Of a DNA stretch of 64,000 nucleotides, positions 48,979 to 57,541 are shown in pieces (positions within the stretch are counted from its first letter, which is position 1; every line of letters starts with the position of its first letter). The notes below the pieces were generated by a model that was given only the letters and a program-made list of their open reading frames with translations, was not told the DNA's origin and searched no databases. The stretch is from positions 1,368,827 to 1,432,826 of the forward strand of contig NZ_DS022298.1 of the NCBI RefSeq assembly GCF_000153805.1. Direction: 5' to 3'. The DNA is from Synechococcus sp. BL107 (GTDB taxonomy: Bacteria; Cyanobacteriota; Cyanobacteriia; PCC-6307; Cyanobiaceae). The position numbers and the translations under genes are program-made.

Positions 48979-49514
48979 TCGCTTTCGATCGAACGTTTGT
49001 TCCAAAGAGCTAACCCACCACCACGACCGCGGGCAATCAACAAACCCTGGCTTGGGTCGAGATGAATCAGTGCAAAAAAGGGCATACGTTGTATCGAAGG
49101 TGTGTCGATCGCTTTGCTGAACCAGACCTTGTCTGCAACTTCTAGCTGGACGCGATTAAAGCTGAAAAACAGCAGTGGGCGATTTCCTTTGAGCTGAGCT
49201 GCCCCCTGAAAACTGAGCCGAAATCCGGCAACTTGAACTCGGTTCTCGATCTGTATGTGTTCGGACTGAGGCGAGTCGAGCTCAGGCGAGACCGTGAGAA
49301 TTAAGCATGCATCGAAGGCCCGAAGACAAGCGTCCGTTCCCGGTGTTGAGGGGGCGCCTGAACGATTCCATGTGGTTTGAAGTCTCCAACATCCTTGAAG
49401 TTGGTCTGCTTGGATACCACTGCCCTTGCGACGAGCTTCTCGCTCGAGATTCAACAGAGTTGCTCTATCGGGACGCGGTGCTGTTGTGATCATGGTGCGA
49501 AGCAGTGCAGCCAT
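48975..49514 (-). CDS. fibrillin/PAP-like lipid-associated protein (diverged)
   Basis: The 179-residue protein begins with a helical segment (RATLLNLEREARRKG) and continues as a beta-rich, lipocalin-like fold (LQGCWRLQTTW, RVQVAGFRLSFQGAAQLKG). The end LIARGRGGGLALW matches the C-terminal signature shape of plastid-lipid-associated proteins (fibrillins), seen more clearly in the gene at 53908. Fibrillins act at thylakoid lipids. It is the first gene of an operon with the Nudix and ABC genes. Confidence 0.6.
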   Translation of the reverse strand: MAALLRTMITTAPRPDRATLLNLEREARRKGSGIQADQLQGCWRLQTTWNRSGAPSTPGTDACLRAFDACLILTVSPELDSPQSEHIQIENRVQVAGFRLSFQGAAQLKGNRPLLFFSFNRVQLEVADKVWFSKAIDTPSIQRMPFFALIHLDPSQGLLIARGRGGGLALWNKRSIESE

Positions 49515-49531
49515 CTTTCCGGAACGAAGCC

Positions 49532-49723
49532 ATGCAACCGGAACCGAGCCGAAAAGAGCTGATCACTAGCTTCATCCTGCGCGGTTTCAGGATTGGAGCG
49601 AGCACGATTGCCATCCTCGAACTGTTGCGCAGTGATTGGACGAGTGCTGGCCTAGCCAGTTTGGCTTGGTTGATTTTTGTGCAGGTTGAAAGGCGGCGAA
49701 CCGCGCTCAAACCTCCGTCCTAA
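49532..49723 (+). CDS. small membrane protein, unknown
   Basis: This 63-residue protein, from MQPEPSRKELI, has one or two hydrophobic segments (LRGFRIGASTIAILELL and AGLASLAWLIFVQV). It overlaps the convergent small gene's end by 17 bases. An ATG 27 bases upstream is possible. Function unknown. Confidence 0.55.
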   Translation: MQPEPSRKELITSFILRGFRIGASTIAILELLRSDWTSAGLASLAWLIFVQVERRRTALKPPS

Positions 49724-49892
49724 GAATCGAATCGATGCAATTGGGGTGAGCCCGAATGTAGGCGTTGAATTCCATCGCCAACATCCGCGCTTCGAAAGCG
49801 TCGCTGGCATAGAAACAAGATTCAAGTTTCTCGCCGTCTGAAGTCTTATGCCGAACGGTGTAGGGGTTGCGGCCCTGAATCGGATTGGCCAT
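49707..49892 (-). CDS. small hypothetical protein
   Basis: From the ATG of MANPIQGRNPYTVRHKTSDG this is a 61-residue soluble protein (ESCFYASDAFEARMLAMEFNAYIRAHPNCIDSIL). The compact, well-mixed composition suggests a real protein. I do not recognise a family. Confidence 0.65.
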   Translation of the reverse strand: MANPIQGRNPYTVRHKTSDGEKLESCFYASDAFEARMLAMEFNAYIRAHPNCIDSILRTEV

Positions 49893-50042
49893 GAAAGATG
49901 CCCCGTATGACTTCACCGTGGCATTTGGTGTGGGCTTGGCGCCATAGCTATTGATTCATGTTTGCGTTTCAACGCTTCATGAAGTTATGGAACAGCCTGG
50001 TAAATCAGTCAGAAATGTCTAATCAGGCGTTAAATCACGGTT

Positions 50043-50345
50043 TTACTCGCGCACTAAAAAATCCACGATCAAGTCACCTTCAATATTGCGGGTGATGCGG
50101 AAATCAAAATCCTCCACCTGGCCTGTCCAGATTCCTTCATCTGGATCGGCTTGTTCACCCTTGATGGATTGAACGTTGTGGCCGTAGAGCTCTTGAAAGA
50201 CATGAGCCGCAACGCTGGCCGCCATCACCTCATCCATCTCATCTAACTCATGGGCAGCAACGCTGCAGCCCTGAAGCATTTCTGAGTCGAGGACATTTCC
50301 CTTGCCGATATCTTCAACGAGGGAGAGCAGATCTGAATGGTCCAT
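50043..50345 (-). CDS. small acidic hypothetical protein
   Basis: This 100-residue protein starts MDHSDLLSLVEDIGKGN and is acidic throughout, with a helical first half and a probable beta-rich second half (TGQVEDFDFRITRNIEGDLIVDFLV). An ATG 18 bases upstream is possible. Unknown function. Confidence 0.65.
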   Translation of the reverse strand: MDHSDLLSLVEDIGKGNVLDSEMLQGCSVAAHELDEMDEVMAASVAAHVFQELYGHNVQSIKGEQADPDEGIWTGQVEDFDFRITRNIEGDLIVDFLVRE

Positions 50346-50674
50346 AAGCGGTTTAATCCTCAATTGAGTGTGTCAACACAAATCCCTGTTGTCAGCATGG
50401 CTGGATCTCAGAACAAGAAAAAAATCTAGATTTCATGTCACACGTCGGTAAGAAATAATGCTGAGAACAATAATTGCGAGCATAAATATAAATAAAACGA
50501 AACTAAAAGTGTATTGATAGCTATTGTTTAGATCTGCATGCAATGATTTTATTTATCGGTCGAACGTTGTGTATTGGTGTGGGTCGATGGATTGATGAAT
50601 TTTTAATTTGATCCGAGTGGTTTGGAATTAATCTATCAATTAGGTCGTAGAATTTTGTCCATTGGAAATGTGGT
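50346..50674. other. intergenic stretch without a supported gene
   Basis: This AT-rich region between two small divergent genes has no RNA gene or clear repeat. A minus-strand frame of 80 codons (50521-50763) overlaps the next gene and has no protein-like character. Confidence 0.5.
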
Positions 50675-50917
50675 ATGCCGCATCCAACGGCTTCGATTAT
50701 TGCCCAAGCCTCTACCCAGCAATTAAAGGAATATTTGCTCGGCTTCACGGAAGAGGCTGCCATTCTCGCGGTTCGAGAGTTGGTAAGCCGTGGTGAACCT
50801 GCGGATCAAATTATTCAGGATCTGGAAGATCAACTGCAACCGAGCCTTGATAATGGAATGCCGATGCGTTCGTGCCAGGCTTTAATCGCTGCACTTAAGT
50901 CTGAGTTTTCTGATTAG
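50675..50917 (+). CDS. small hypothetical protein, helical
   Basis: This 80-residue protein is rich in Ala, Leu and Glu (ASTQQLKEYLLGFTEEAAILAVRELVSRG) and probably all-helical. No family is recognised. A Gly-Pro boundary at residues 40-42 splits two helical halves. Confidence 0.6.
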   Translation: MPHPTASIIAQASTQQLKEYLLGFTEEAAILAVRELVSRGEPADQIIQDLEDQLQPSLDNGMPMRSCQALIAALKSEFSD

Positions 50918-51028
50918 GAGCCTTGTGCGTTCAACCGTTAAGCCGTTGAACATTGGTTGGGTCGAGAGCTGATTGATTAATTGTGTTCTCCCATGAACAG
51001 ACTAAGCTTAAAGACCCGAGATTGAAAG

Positions 51029-51283
51029 GTGAATCCAGCTTCTATTCGACGATTTATATTGACCTTGATCACGGGATACCTAGCCATTTTTGGCGTAAGG
51101 CAACTTCCTTATGAATTTGAGAATGAATGGTTTGTTATTGTTCCCGTCCTGCTTGTTGTCTACATTCTAACGATTTGGATTGATGGGCAGATATTTAGTG
51201 ATGATGAAACTCAAATCTCCGTACCCAAGAAGAAAAAGCTAAGTCAAAATAAATCCGATAAGAAAGGTTTCGGTGATGCATAG
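51029..51283 (+). CDS. small two-span membrane protein
   Basis: Starting at GTG, the 84-residue protein has two hydrophobic segments (FILTLITGYLAIFGV and FVIVPVLLVVYILTIWI) and a Lys-rich tail (PKKKKLSQNKSDKKG) likely in the cytoplasm. Unknown function. Confidence 0.6.
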   Translation: MNPASIRRFILTLITGYLAIFGVRQLPYEFENEWFVIVPVLLVVYILTIWIDGQIFSDDETQISVPKKKKLSQNKSDKKGFGDA

Positions 51284-51312
51284 TGACTTTGTTGGCTGGC
51301 ACTCAGATGCAT

Positions 51313-52005
51313 TTATGTCTGTTTAGTATTCTTCTCGACCTCTGTATAAGGATTACGAACCGGTTTCCAGTTTCCTTTGTAGTGGGGATACAAAAAAGTC
51401 CAATCTTCATCAATGCGAATCCCATGGCTTTTGAGAAGGCGTTTGGATGAATCCGATTTGGTAAAACCGATAGCAAACTTCTTCCTCTTCCCACAGGTAT
51501 GAGCAATTGCGTCAAGCACTTCTGTTCGTCCTTTTTTATCTTCCAAAACAGCCCGCTTCCACTGCCCATAGGCCTTATCTCCGTGGCCTGTGACGATGGC
51601 TTCACGAATTTGTTTGGCCCCGGTTTTGTAAAAGTCACCAACTAAAACTGAAAGACTCCACCGTGGATAAGTGTCCTCGATTCCCTCACTATCTTCTAGC
51701 TCAAGGGATCCACACCAGAATCCACTCATCCAACAAAGTTGTGCGCCATTTTTGTATTTTTGTGCAAATAATCCCTTGCCAGGTCTTCGAAGCAATAATT
51801 CAAGTTTTGCAGGAGTACGCACATTTTCATTGCTCTTTGCGAGAAAACTGTCGCGCGTGCTTTCCTTCGTACCTTGCTCTTCTAAATGATTTCTTAGTTC
51901 TTCGATGGTTGGATCATGAAAGTGCGGTGGTTTATTAAAGTTCTGTTTGGTTAGCTTCCAGGATGTTCCGTCACCTCGGGTTGGCTCGTCAAGGAAATTA
52001 GCCAT
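51313..52005 (-). CDS. hypothetical protein, 230 residues
   Basis: I do not recognise this protein. It starts MANFLDEPTRGDGTSWKL and is soluble, rich in Lys, Glu and Trp, with a central WMSGFWCGSLELED and a basic C-terminal half (AHTCGKRKKFAIGFTKSDSSKRLL). Its base composition is more AT-rich than the housekeeping genes, so transfer is possible. Confidence 0.6.
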   Translation of the reverse strand: MANFLDEPTRGDGTSWKLTKQNFNKPPHFHDPTIEELRNHLEEQGTKESTRDSFLAKSNENVRTPAKLELLLRRPGKGLFAQKYKNGAQLCWMSGFWCGSLELEDSEGIEDTYPRWSLSVLVGDFYKTGAKQIREAIVTGHGDKAYGQWKRAVLEDKKGRTEVLDAIAHTCGKRKKFAIGFTKSDSSKRLLKSHGIRIDEDWTFLYPHYKGNWKPVRNPYTEVEKNTKQT

Positions 52006-52157
52006 GGGTGAATCAACTCCGTTGTGTTTGGTTTTAGCTTAGGAAGATCGTACAATGTGATTGATTACTAGTCTGTTTGAAATGATATCAATATAGGTTG
52101 TGTCCTAAGCATGAAGGCCGAAAAGATAATTGTTTTAAAAAATTAAGTTTATTGGCT

Positions 52158-52421
52158 TTACTTTGGTTCAGTTGGAAAGAGTTTCCAATCACCCTCTGGG
52201 ATATCTGGAGTTTGTTTAAGGTCTTTGGGCTCCTTGAAGAGCACGCGCCATTCAGGCACACGACAAGGTACAAAGTCTGGGCTTTCAATGCGTATTCCAC
52301 CAAGAATAGAAGGAGCTCCATAGAAGCCTGCTTTCCATGAGCCGTCTTGTTTCAGTGGATCACCTTTGAACCAAACCCAACAGCGTTCATTTGCGCAGGT
52401 TGTGGATTTTGGCGCTGCCAT
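52158..52421 (-). CDS. small hypothetical protein
   Basis: This 87-residue protein (MAAPKSTTCANERCWVW to the end) has many Trp and Pro (SWKAGFYGAPSILGG, EWRVLFKEPKDLKQTP) and looks like a compact soluble protein. No family is recognised. It is on the same strand as the 230-residue gene after it. Confidence 0.5.
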   Translation of the reverse strand: MAAPKSTTCANERCWVWFKGDPLKQDGSWKAGFYGAPSILGGIRIESPDFVPCRVPEWRVLFKEPKDLKQTPDIPEGDWKLFPTEPK

Positions 52422-53411
52422 TTAGAAAAACTGTCATTTCTTTGTTGAGCTTATCTACGATACCAATAAACACGTTTTTGAAAGTAGAGAGCAAAGACTC
52501 AATTATTTTGTTCTAAAATGCAAATCAATTTGAGTACAATTGTTTATTGGCAAGCGTGATGGATGTGCAGTTTACTTTTCTACCCATTGAATTGGATATT
52601 GAGTTAATGCGTTCATGTTATGGTTTGACGTTTCGGTTGATTTGAATTGTGATTGACGACTAATGATAAGACCTTTTAACCATGTCTTGGCATTCTTTAG
52701 TGATGATTTTAAGGGCATCATTGGCTGTGAAAATCCTTCTCAAATAGTATCGATCGATTGAGTGTTTGCAAGATTCCGTCCGGTTCGCGCTGGGAAAGAG
52801 AGTTTTAGGCCTTTCCGGCCCATTGGGGGCTGTGGAAGTTTCAAGGCAGTGGTCGTTTGGCCTGTATTGCGGTTGCTAAGCACGCCGTTTCCACTGTCGG
52901 AGGTTTTGCTTGAGAGGGCAATGCGCCTTAACACCGATGGCAAACGAGCTGTGCTGGGCAAAAGTATGGGCATCGAAATCGGAGGTGCCCATGACGGCCG
53001 AAACTCCACCTGAGCAAGCGCTAGAAGCACGCTGACTTTTCTGGCCCCTGCTCCAACTTTCAACCCATCCGTGAGCCGTCCGTCTGGCGCGACAACGCTG
53101 AGCGTCAACCCAGTCGACTTTCCTCTGCATCGTTGAGGTGCCCCAGCAGGAAAAGAGGTTTCACACCTGGTCGCAATGGCCCCAGGGTTTGCCACCAAGC
53201 CAGTCGCTTCGCTCTTCTTCTTTCAGTTCACTTTCTTTCAGTGATTGAACTACGACATGATCTCTGCTTTTTGGAAGAGGAAGCAGTGGTTTCGGAAGCG
53301 AGGAATACGAGAAATCCCCCCATCCCTGTCGTAGGTGGGCTGGTTTCTCACTTCAAGCCTTGTTTGGGAGATCCATGAACAAACGAGCGAGATCGGCCGT
53401 CTCTTCCATCC
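52422..53411. other. unexplained GC-richer block with no assigned gene
   Basis: About 1 kb without a recognisable gene. The first 300 bases are AT-rich; 52750-53400 is visibly richer in G and C. A minus-strand frame at 52740-53198 (152 codons) and several overlapping plus-strand frames are open, but none has clear protein character. A good plus-strand terminator follows at 53412, which suggests a transcript here. I tested by eye for tmRNA and RNase P RNA and found neither. Confidence 0.5.
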
Positions 53412-53433
53412 GGGAGGGGCGGCCTCCCTTTTT
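53412..53433 (+). terminator. orphan rho-independent terminator
   Basis: GGGAGG (53412-53417) pairs with CCTCCC (53423-53428) around GGCGG, followed by five T. No plus-strand gene is assigned upstream of it. Confidence 0.75.
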
Positions 53434-53461
53434 CAAGGATGACAACCGTTTAACGGTGACT

Positions 53462-53489
53462 CAAAAAAAAAGCCCCCGGTGGGGCTTTT
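53462..53489 (-). terminator. terminator of the DUF4278-like gene
   Basis: On the minus strand AAAAGCCCC and GGGGCTTTT pair around ACCG, followed by a long T run (plus strand 53462-53489). It lies 9 bases after the stop of the small gene. Confidence 0.88.
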
Positions 53490-53497
53490 GATTTGGA

Positions 53498-53677
53498 TCA
53501 GTTGATGTAAGAGATACCGCGTTGAACGCAAATCGTCTGTTCAAACTGACTCGTTGGCGCTTGGTGGGCGGTGGTATTAACACCCCGATAAGCGGTTTGG
53601 CGCAGATGTGCCATTTGAGCCTCGTTGAGGCGATGCTTACGCTTCTGTAGGCGTTGAGCGAGGGCGAGAGGTGACAT
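53498..53677 (-). CDS. DUF4278-like small protein
   Basis: The 59-residue protein, from MSPLALAQRLQKRKH, ends with an RQTAYRGVNTTAHQ and QTICVQRGISYIN pattern, which resembles the repeated YRG(V/I)xY of DUF4278. Role unknown. A clear terminator follows. The frame upstream of this ATG is not protein-like. Confidence 0.65.
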   Translation of the reverse strand: MSPLALAQRLQKRKHRLNEAQMAHLRQTAYRGVNTTAHQAPTSQFEQTICVQRGISYIN

Positions 53678-53907
53678 ACAAGTCTCCACAGCGACCAGGA
53701 CCCCGTTGCGTGACCTGGCTCTAACTGCAACCGACAACTATCGGTTCAACGTTTAAAAAGTATACATAACTTGAACCTAGATGGATGAACGTCTAGGGGC
53801 GGTTCTGGATTGACCCTTGTAATTGGTTTTTGATGAGTCGAATTTTGTTGAAGGCTTTCTTGCTTGGTTGATGGGATGTGGACTGCGCCAACATGTTGTG
53901 CAGCGAG

Positions 53908-54483
53908 CTACTGAGTCCAGTCTGGAAGATGGATATCGGGTCTTTTGAGTAAGGCAAAAATGGTTCCAGCATTCCCACGACAGATGCGCAATGCATCATC
54001 CAGCACGGTGATATCAAGCCAAGCCGGGAAACTTTGTTCAATAGAGCGCAAGAGCTGAAGTTTCCGTCCTGCAATGCTTGGTCCAGCCCAACCGCCCCGT
54101 TTGAAGCACACATTCACCCGTTGCTGACTAGCAACGCTGATGTCTGCATCAACCTGGATTCCTGCAAATTGTCCAAGCGGACCACCCAATTGAAGAATGT
54201 TGCGTCCTCGGCCTTGGTCGGGGTCAAGGATTTGTAGGTTGAGAAGCCCTGGTGATTGTTTCAACCACGGTTGACTTGAGCTACTCCATCGCAGCTCCCA
54301 AGTGCCGGTCAACTGATCGAGTTGATCGGAGAGATCTGCCGGCTGTTCCTGCTCAAGCTGCTGAACGAGTTCGAAAATCTTTTCCGAGCTTGGATGATTT
54401 CGCAGCAGCTCGGCCAAAGTGATTCGTGTCTGTGTCAGCGTCCCTTTACCAATCAGTTCTCCCATGTTGGCGTGTCGATCCAT
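53908..54483 (-). CDS. fibrillin (PAP) family protein
   Basis: Fibrillins are lipocalin-like proteins bound to thylakoid lipids. The 191-residue protein has DLSDQLDQLTGTWELRWSSS as the family start of the barrel, central VNVCFKRGGWAGPSIAGRK, and the C-terminal signature ITVLDDALRICRGNAGTIFALLK. I start at the ATG of MDRHANMGELIGKG; ATG at 54465 is an alternative. It is divergent from, and overlaps slightly with, the start of the secreted gene. Confidence 0.82.
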   Translation of the reverse strand: MDRHANMGELIGKGTLTQTRITLAELLRNHPSSEKIFELVQQLEQEQPADLSDQLDQLTGTWELRWSSSSQPWLKQSPGLLNLQILDPDQGRGRNILQLGGPLGQFAGIQVDADISVASQQRVNVCFKRGGWAGPSIAGRKLQLLRSIEQSFPAWLDITVLDDALRICRGNAGTIFALLKRPDIHLPDWTQ

Positions 54484-54892
54484 CGCTTTGTGTTGCTTGA
54501 GTGGGCTGGTCGCAATGATTTCTTGCCCTGTTCGTGCCAATTGGCATCCCGAGCCCGAACCCATCTTCTGGAGTCAATTGCGGAAAACGCATCTCCCTGG
54601 TGGGGGTTGGACGTTTGTTGATGCCATGGCCAAACCTCAGCTCCAAGCGGCGGAATACTTGCGCTCGCCGCGTGTTTCGACGACCAGATCGGATGGGATT
54701 GTCGTGGAGATCGAAGCTGGTCTGCTGTTAAAACGTGCTGATCAGTCGGAGTGGAAAGCCAAGGTGATACCGATGCGCGCAGACTGTGATGCAGGACGGA
54801 TGGATCGCCAGGATTCGATCGGCAGATGGAGTGCCTATCCCAGTCGACCCGACACGCCCGTTAAGGTCGCCTGGATGTGCTCGCTCCCATGA
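54464..54892 (+). CDS. secreted hypothetical protein
   Basis: The 142-residue protein begins with a signal peptide (MLACRSIALCCLSGLVAMISCPVRA) and has a mature domain with EIEAGLLLKRADQSEWKAKVI and Cys residues near ADCDAG and the C-terminus. The stop overlaps the hli ATG (ATGA), so the two are probably one transcript. Unknown family. Confidence 0.68.
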   Translation: MLACRSIALCCLSGLVAMISCPVRANWHPEPEPIFWSQLRKTHLPGGGWTFVDAMAKPQLQAAEYLRSPRVSTTRSDGIVVEIEAGLLLKRADQSEWKAKVIPMRADCDAGRMDRQDSIGRWSAYPSRPDTPVKVAWMCSLP

Positions 54893-55110
54893 CCCGTCAG
54901 ACTTTTAAATATGAGACGCCGGAACGATTCGGCGAATCGTTAACCACAGCTCGTCCGTGGAATCGCTCAGCCCTTGGAGAGGTTGAGCTGCTCAATGGTC
55001 GGGCGGCAATGCTGGGCTTCATGGCTGCAATTGTTGTTGAACGAATTACGGGCTATGGAATTGTTGGTCAACTCACTGGAGTCGTCCGCTGGTACCTCGA
55101 TCTTGGTTAA
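54889..55110 (+). CDS. hli: high-light-inducible protein (Hli)
   Basis: Hli proteins are single-helix chlorophyll-binding relatives of the light-harvesting complex family; they protect photosystems under light or nutrient stress. The 73-residue protein has the helix signature ELLNGRAAMLGFMAAIVVER (about residues 34-53), in which the ExxxGRxAMxGF core is intact. The start overlaps the secreted gene's stop, and the methyltransferase follows. Confidence 0.93.
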   Translation: MTRQTFKYETPERFGESLTTARPWNRSALGEVELLNGRAAMLGFMAAIVVERITGYGIVGQLTGVVRWYLDLG

Positions 55111-55113
55111 TTG

Positions 55114-55767
55114 ATGTCTGTTGTTCAGGTTCTTGATGAGTCACAGCGGTTTAAACTAGATCGAAGTGATGATGCTCTTTTCTATAATGAGCCACGATTT
55201 GTTCATCATCTAGATTCTCCTTTTAGAGAACGATTAACCACTCTTTATCGGCAAAAGCTTCCTCCATGTGCTGTTGTTCTTGATTTGATGAGCAGCTGGG
55301 TTAGCCACCTTCCAGAAGATGTGATCTATGACGAAGTTATTGGGCATGGTTTAAACGCGGAGGAGCTCAATGCCAATTCGCGTCTCGATAGGAATTGGGT
55401 CCAAAATTTAAATAGGGATCAAGTCTTGCCCTTATCAGATTCAAGTATTGATGCCACATTAATTGTTGCTGGATGGCAATATTTACAGCAGCCTGAGGCT
55501 GTCGCTGCCGAGCTTCTACGTATTACACGGCCAATGGGACAAGTGATTGTCGCTTTTTCGAACCGGATGTTTTTTACCAAAGCACCTCAGGTTTGGACTG
55601 ATGGTGACGACGGAGATCATTTGACGTATGTGTCTTCAGTGTTGATGGCCCAAGGTTGGATGAAGCCTGAAGTTATTGCAGAAGACACTCGATCGGATGG
55701 GGTGATGGGTCTTTTTGGTGGCAAAGGTGATCCATTTTTCGCTGTGGTTGCCACGAAATCTCGGTAG
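55114..55767 (+). CDS. SAM-dependent methyltransferase-like protein
   Basis: The 217-residue protein has a class-I methyltransferase pattern: motif I is degraded (AVVLDLMSSWVSHL, without GxGxG), with a later LPLSDSSIDATLIVAGWQYL and a GQVIVAFSNRMFF strand. The substrate is unknown. It follows hli by 3 bases (TTG overlapping the ATG region), so the two are co-transcribed. Confidence 0.78.
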   Translation: MSVVQVLDESQRFKLDRSDDALFYNEPRFVHHLDSPFRERLTTLYRQKLPPCAVVLDLMSSWVSHLPEDVIYDEVIGHGLNAEELNANSRLDRNWVQNLNRDQVLPLSDSSIDATLIVAGWQYLQQPEAVAAELLRITRPMGQVIVAFSNRMFFTKAPQVWTDGDDGDHLTYVSSVLMAQGWMKPEVIAEDTRSDGVMGLFGGKGDPFFAVVATKSR

Positions 55768-55841
55768 TTGTCTCTACTGAATATCTGATATGTTAACTAA
55801 ACTTTATCGGCCTATGAATCTTTTTTAGTTATAATCAATGC

Positions 55842-56039
55842 ATGAATCATGAAATCTACTCGGCGGCTCTTCCTATTCTTGAATTAGTGAATAGCGACTC
55901 ACGGCTCCGCGCTCAGACTTCAGATTATGGCGACTGGTATGACAATCTTCTAGAGCATGTCTGTGATTTTGAATCTGAAAGCCTTGAGATGTGTACGCTT
56001 TTGAGAGCCTTACGTAAGCAAATGTCTGATCGATCTTAG
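55842..56039 (+). CDS. small acidic hypothetical protein
   Basis: This 65-residue protein starts MNHEIYSAALPILELVNSDSRLR and is helical and acidic (DWYDNLLEHVCDFESESLEMC), ending in a basic stretch. No family is recognised. Confidence 0.6.
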   Translation: MNHEIYSAALPILELVNSDSRLRAQTSDYGDWYDNLLEHVCDFESESLEMCTLLRALRKQMSDRS

Positions 56040-56109
56040 GTGGAAGATGCAATCACTATTATCTGAATGAAATTATACTTACTGTATATGTTGTTTCGAG
56101 AGGATTAAT

Positions 56110-56184
56110 TTAATTCTTGAATGGATTTTGTGTTTTTAGAACCCATGCGATGAATGCCCAGGTCACAATAAGAAAAAATTCCAT
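56110..56184 (-). CDS. possible 24-residue membrane peptide
   Basis: A minus-strand reading frame gives a 24-residue peptide with one hydrophobic helix (FFLIVTWAFIAWVL). I see no Shine-Dalgarno sequence, so this is only a candidate. The surrounding 56040-56351 stretch shows no other gene. Confidence 0.25.
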   Translation of the reverse strand: MEFFLIVTWAFIAWVLKTQNPFKN

Positions 56185-56351
56185 CAGTTATTTATAATCA
56201 ACTGAACGACTTGCCTGAATGGCACCTAGGTACGGAGAACCGAACTCATATTTTTCATCGGTTTTCAATGATTATTTTCTGTTTCGGGCGGGTTCCACTG
56301 CTATCAACGAAGTGCTTATTCAGAGCAAGTTCATTAGAGTATGAAGTATGA

Positions 56352-56792
56352 ATGACGTCAGGGATGATCGAAACTATTGATAACGTCTTAAACCAGCTTG
56401 TTCTTGCAGGTGGTTTGAAGATCGACTGGATCGAAGGAGAAGAACGCAAATGCCCGAATGGAAGTTGGTGGGTCGACGACCCCGTCGACCATCAGTTGTT
56501 TGACGATCAGCTCCAGCCAACAGCCATGATTCAGATGCAGCATCTCGCCATGGTGGTCGAACTCAGCCAGACATCTGCGGCCCACCTCCATCTATTGTTT
56601 GACCCCGAAACACGGCGCATTGAAGCTGCAGAAGTGTCGGACCCGATGACTGGTGGCACGCTGCTCACCCTGATGTTTTGGCCAGGTCTTGCATCGGCTC
56701 GAAAGCTGGCTATCGCAACAATGACCCACTGGCTAGAAGCCATTGATGATGGCTGGCTCGACTCTCAGAGTGCGCTCGATAAACCGCTGTAG
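56352..56792 (+). CDS. hypothetical protein, 146 residues
   Basis: The protein begins MTSGMIETIDNVLNQLVLAGGLKIDWIEGEERKCPNG. A central segment of mixed polarity (LAMVVELSQTSAAHLHLLFDPETRRIEAAEV) is followed by a hydrophobic stretch (TLLTLMFWPGLASARKLAIA). The second ATG, four codons in, is also possible. Function unknown. Confidence 0.6.
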   Translation: MTSGMIETIDNVLNQLVLAGGLKIDWIEGEERKCPNGSWWVDDPVDHQLFDDQLQPTAMIQMQHLAMVVELSQTSAAHLHLLFDPETRRIEAAEVSDPMTGGTLLTLMFWPGLASARKLAIATMTHWLEAIDDGWLDSQSALDKPL

Positions 56793-56920
56793 TGCTTTTT
56801 TGTTCCACTGACGAATCGTGTTCTTTCGGCGGCTTGGGCAGGTCGAAAACATCACATTCTTTATCATTTCACCCCGTTTTGAGCTCGCGGAACCTCTCAT
56901 CGGTTAGCGATAATTAAGCA

Positions 56921-57049
56921 ATGAAGGACGAAATCAAGCTCAGCATTGCTTTCTTGGCCCTGAATGCAGGAGTCATTGCATTGGTTGTCTCGGGCTATGT
57001 AAAAGGTGGAATGAGCTTTGGTTCCGTTTTCGATTTTATTTTTAAGTGA
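56921..57049 (+). CDS. 42-residue single-span membrane protein
   Basis: Direct reading gives a 42-residue protein, MKDEIKLSIAFLALNAGVIALVVSGYVKGG and a short tail. One membrane helix follows a charged N-terminus. It lies before the DUF427 gene, whose stop is 10 bases away on the other strand. Unknown function. Confidence 0.45.
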   Translation: MKDEIKLSIAFLALNAGVIALVVSGYVKGGMSFGSVFDFIFK

Positions 57050-57058
57050 TATTTTTGG

Positions 57059-57541
57059 TCAAATTAATTCGGGGTGATTCGGGTCTCCTTTAAATGGTCC
57101 CATTATCCAACTTGTGATCCATCCTCCATAAAATAATCCTGGTTGAGGAATCACCTCTTCCCCCTCCAAATAGCATCCGTCGACGACTCTTGGATAGACG
57201 CTAATCCAAGACTTTAATGATGAATATCGATGATCTGGATTGTCATAACTCCAACCTGCCTTTTGCCGAATATTTTTCCCGCTGGATTGTGATAAATCCC
57301 AGTAGGTTGCTAGTCCCTTCCACTCACAAAATGATGGACGGCCTGAGACTTGATGCAATGTTCCTGGGGCAAATGCTGATGGTTTGATGTAGATACTTGG
57401 CGGATGAAATGTTTCACAAACTCTGATATACTCGCAATCCTTGGCAATTATTTCGTTGCTAATATGAATTGATACTGTTCCTGAGATGAGTTCAATTCTT
57501 GGTGGTCTTGGGTAGTCAGCAACGTATTCAATCGTGGCCAT
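57059..57541 (-). CDS. DUF427 family protein
   Basis: The 160-residue protein has the family's typical end (PRVVDGCYLEGEEVIPQPGLFYGGWITSWI) and the W-x-Y start pattern in SYDNPDHRYSSLKSW. DUF427 proteins are small beta-barrel proteins of unknown role. A low-confidence frame overlaps its 5' end. Confidence 0.85.
   Translation of the reverse strand: MATIEYVADYPRPPRIELISGTVSIHISNEIIAKDCEYIRVCETFHPPSIYIKPSAFAPGTLHQVSGRPSFCEWKGLATYWDLSQSSGKNIRQKAGWSYDNPDHRYSSLKSWISVYPRVVDGCYLEGEEVIPQPGLFYGGWITSWIMGPFKGDPNHPELI

Noticed and set aside
50521-50763. Minus-strand frame of 80 codons
   Set aside because: It overlaps a better plus-strand gene and has no protein-like pattern or ribosome site.
52740-53198. 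152-codon minus-strand frame, and a look for tmRNA or RNase P RNA in this block
   Set aside because: No family pattern in the frame; conserved RNase P and tmRNA core sequences and a T-loop are absent. It is kept as an unexplained block only.
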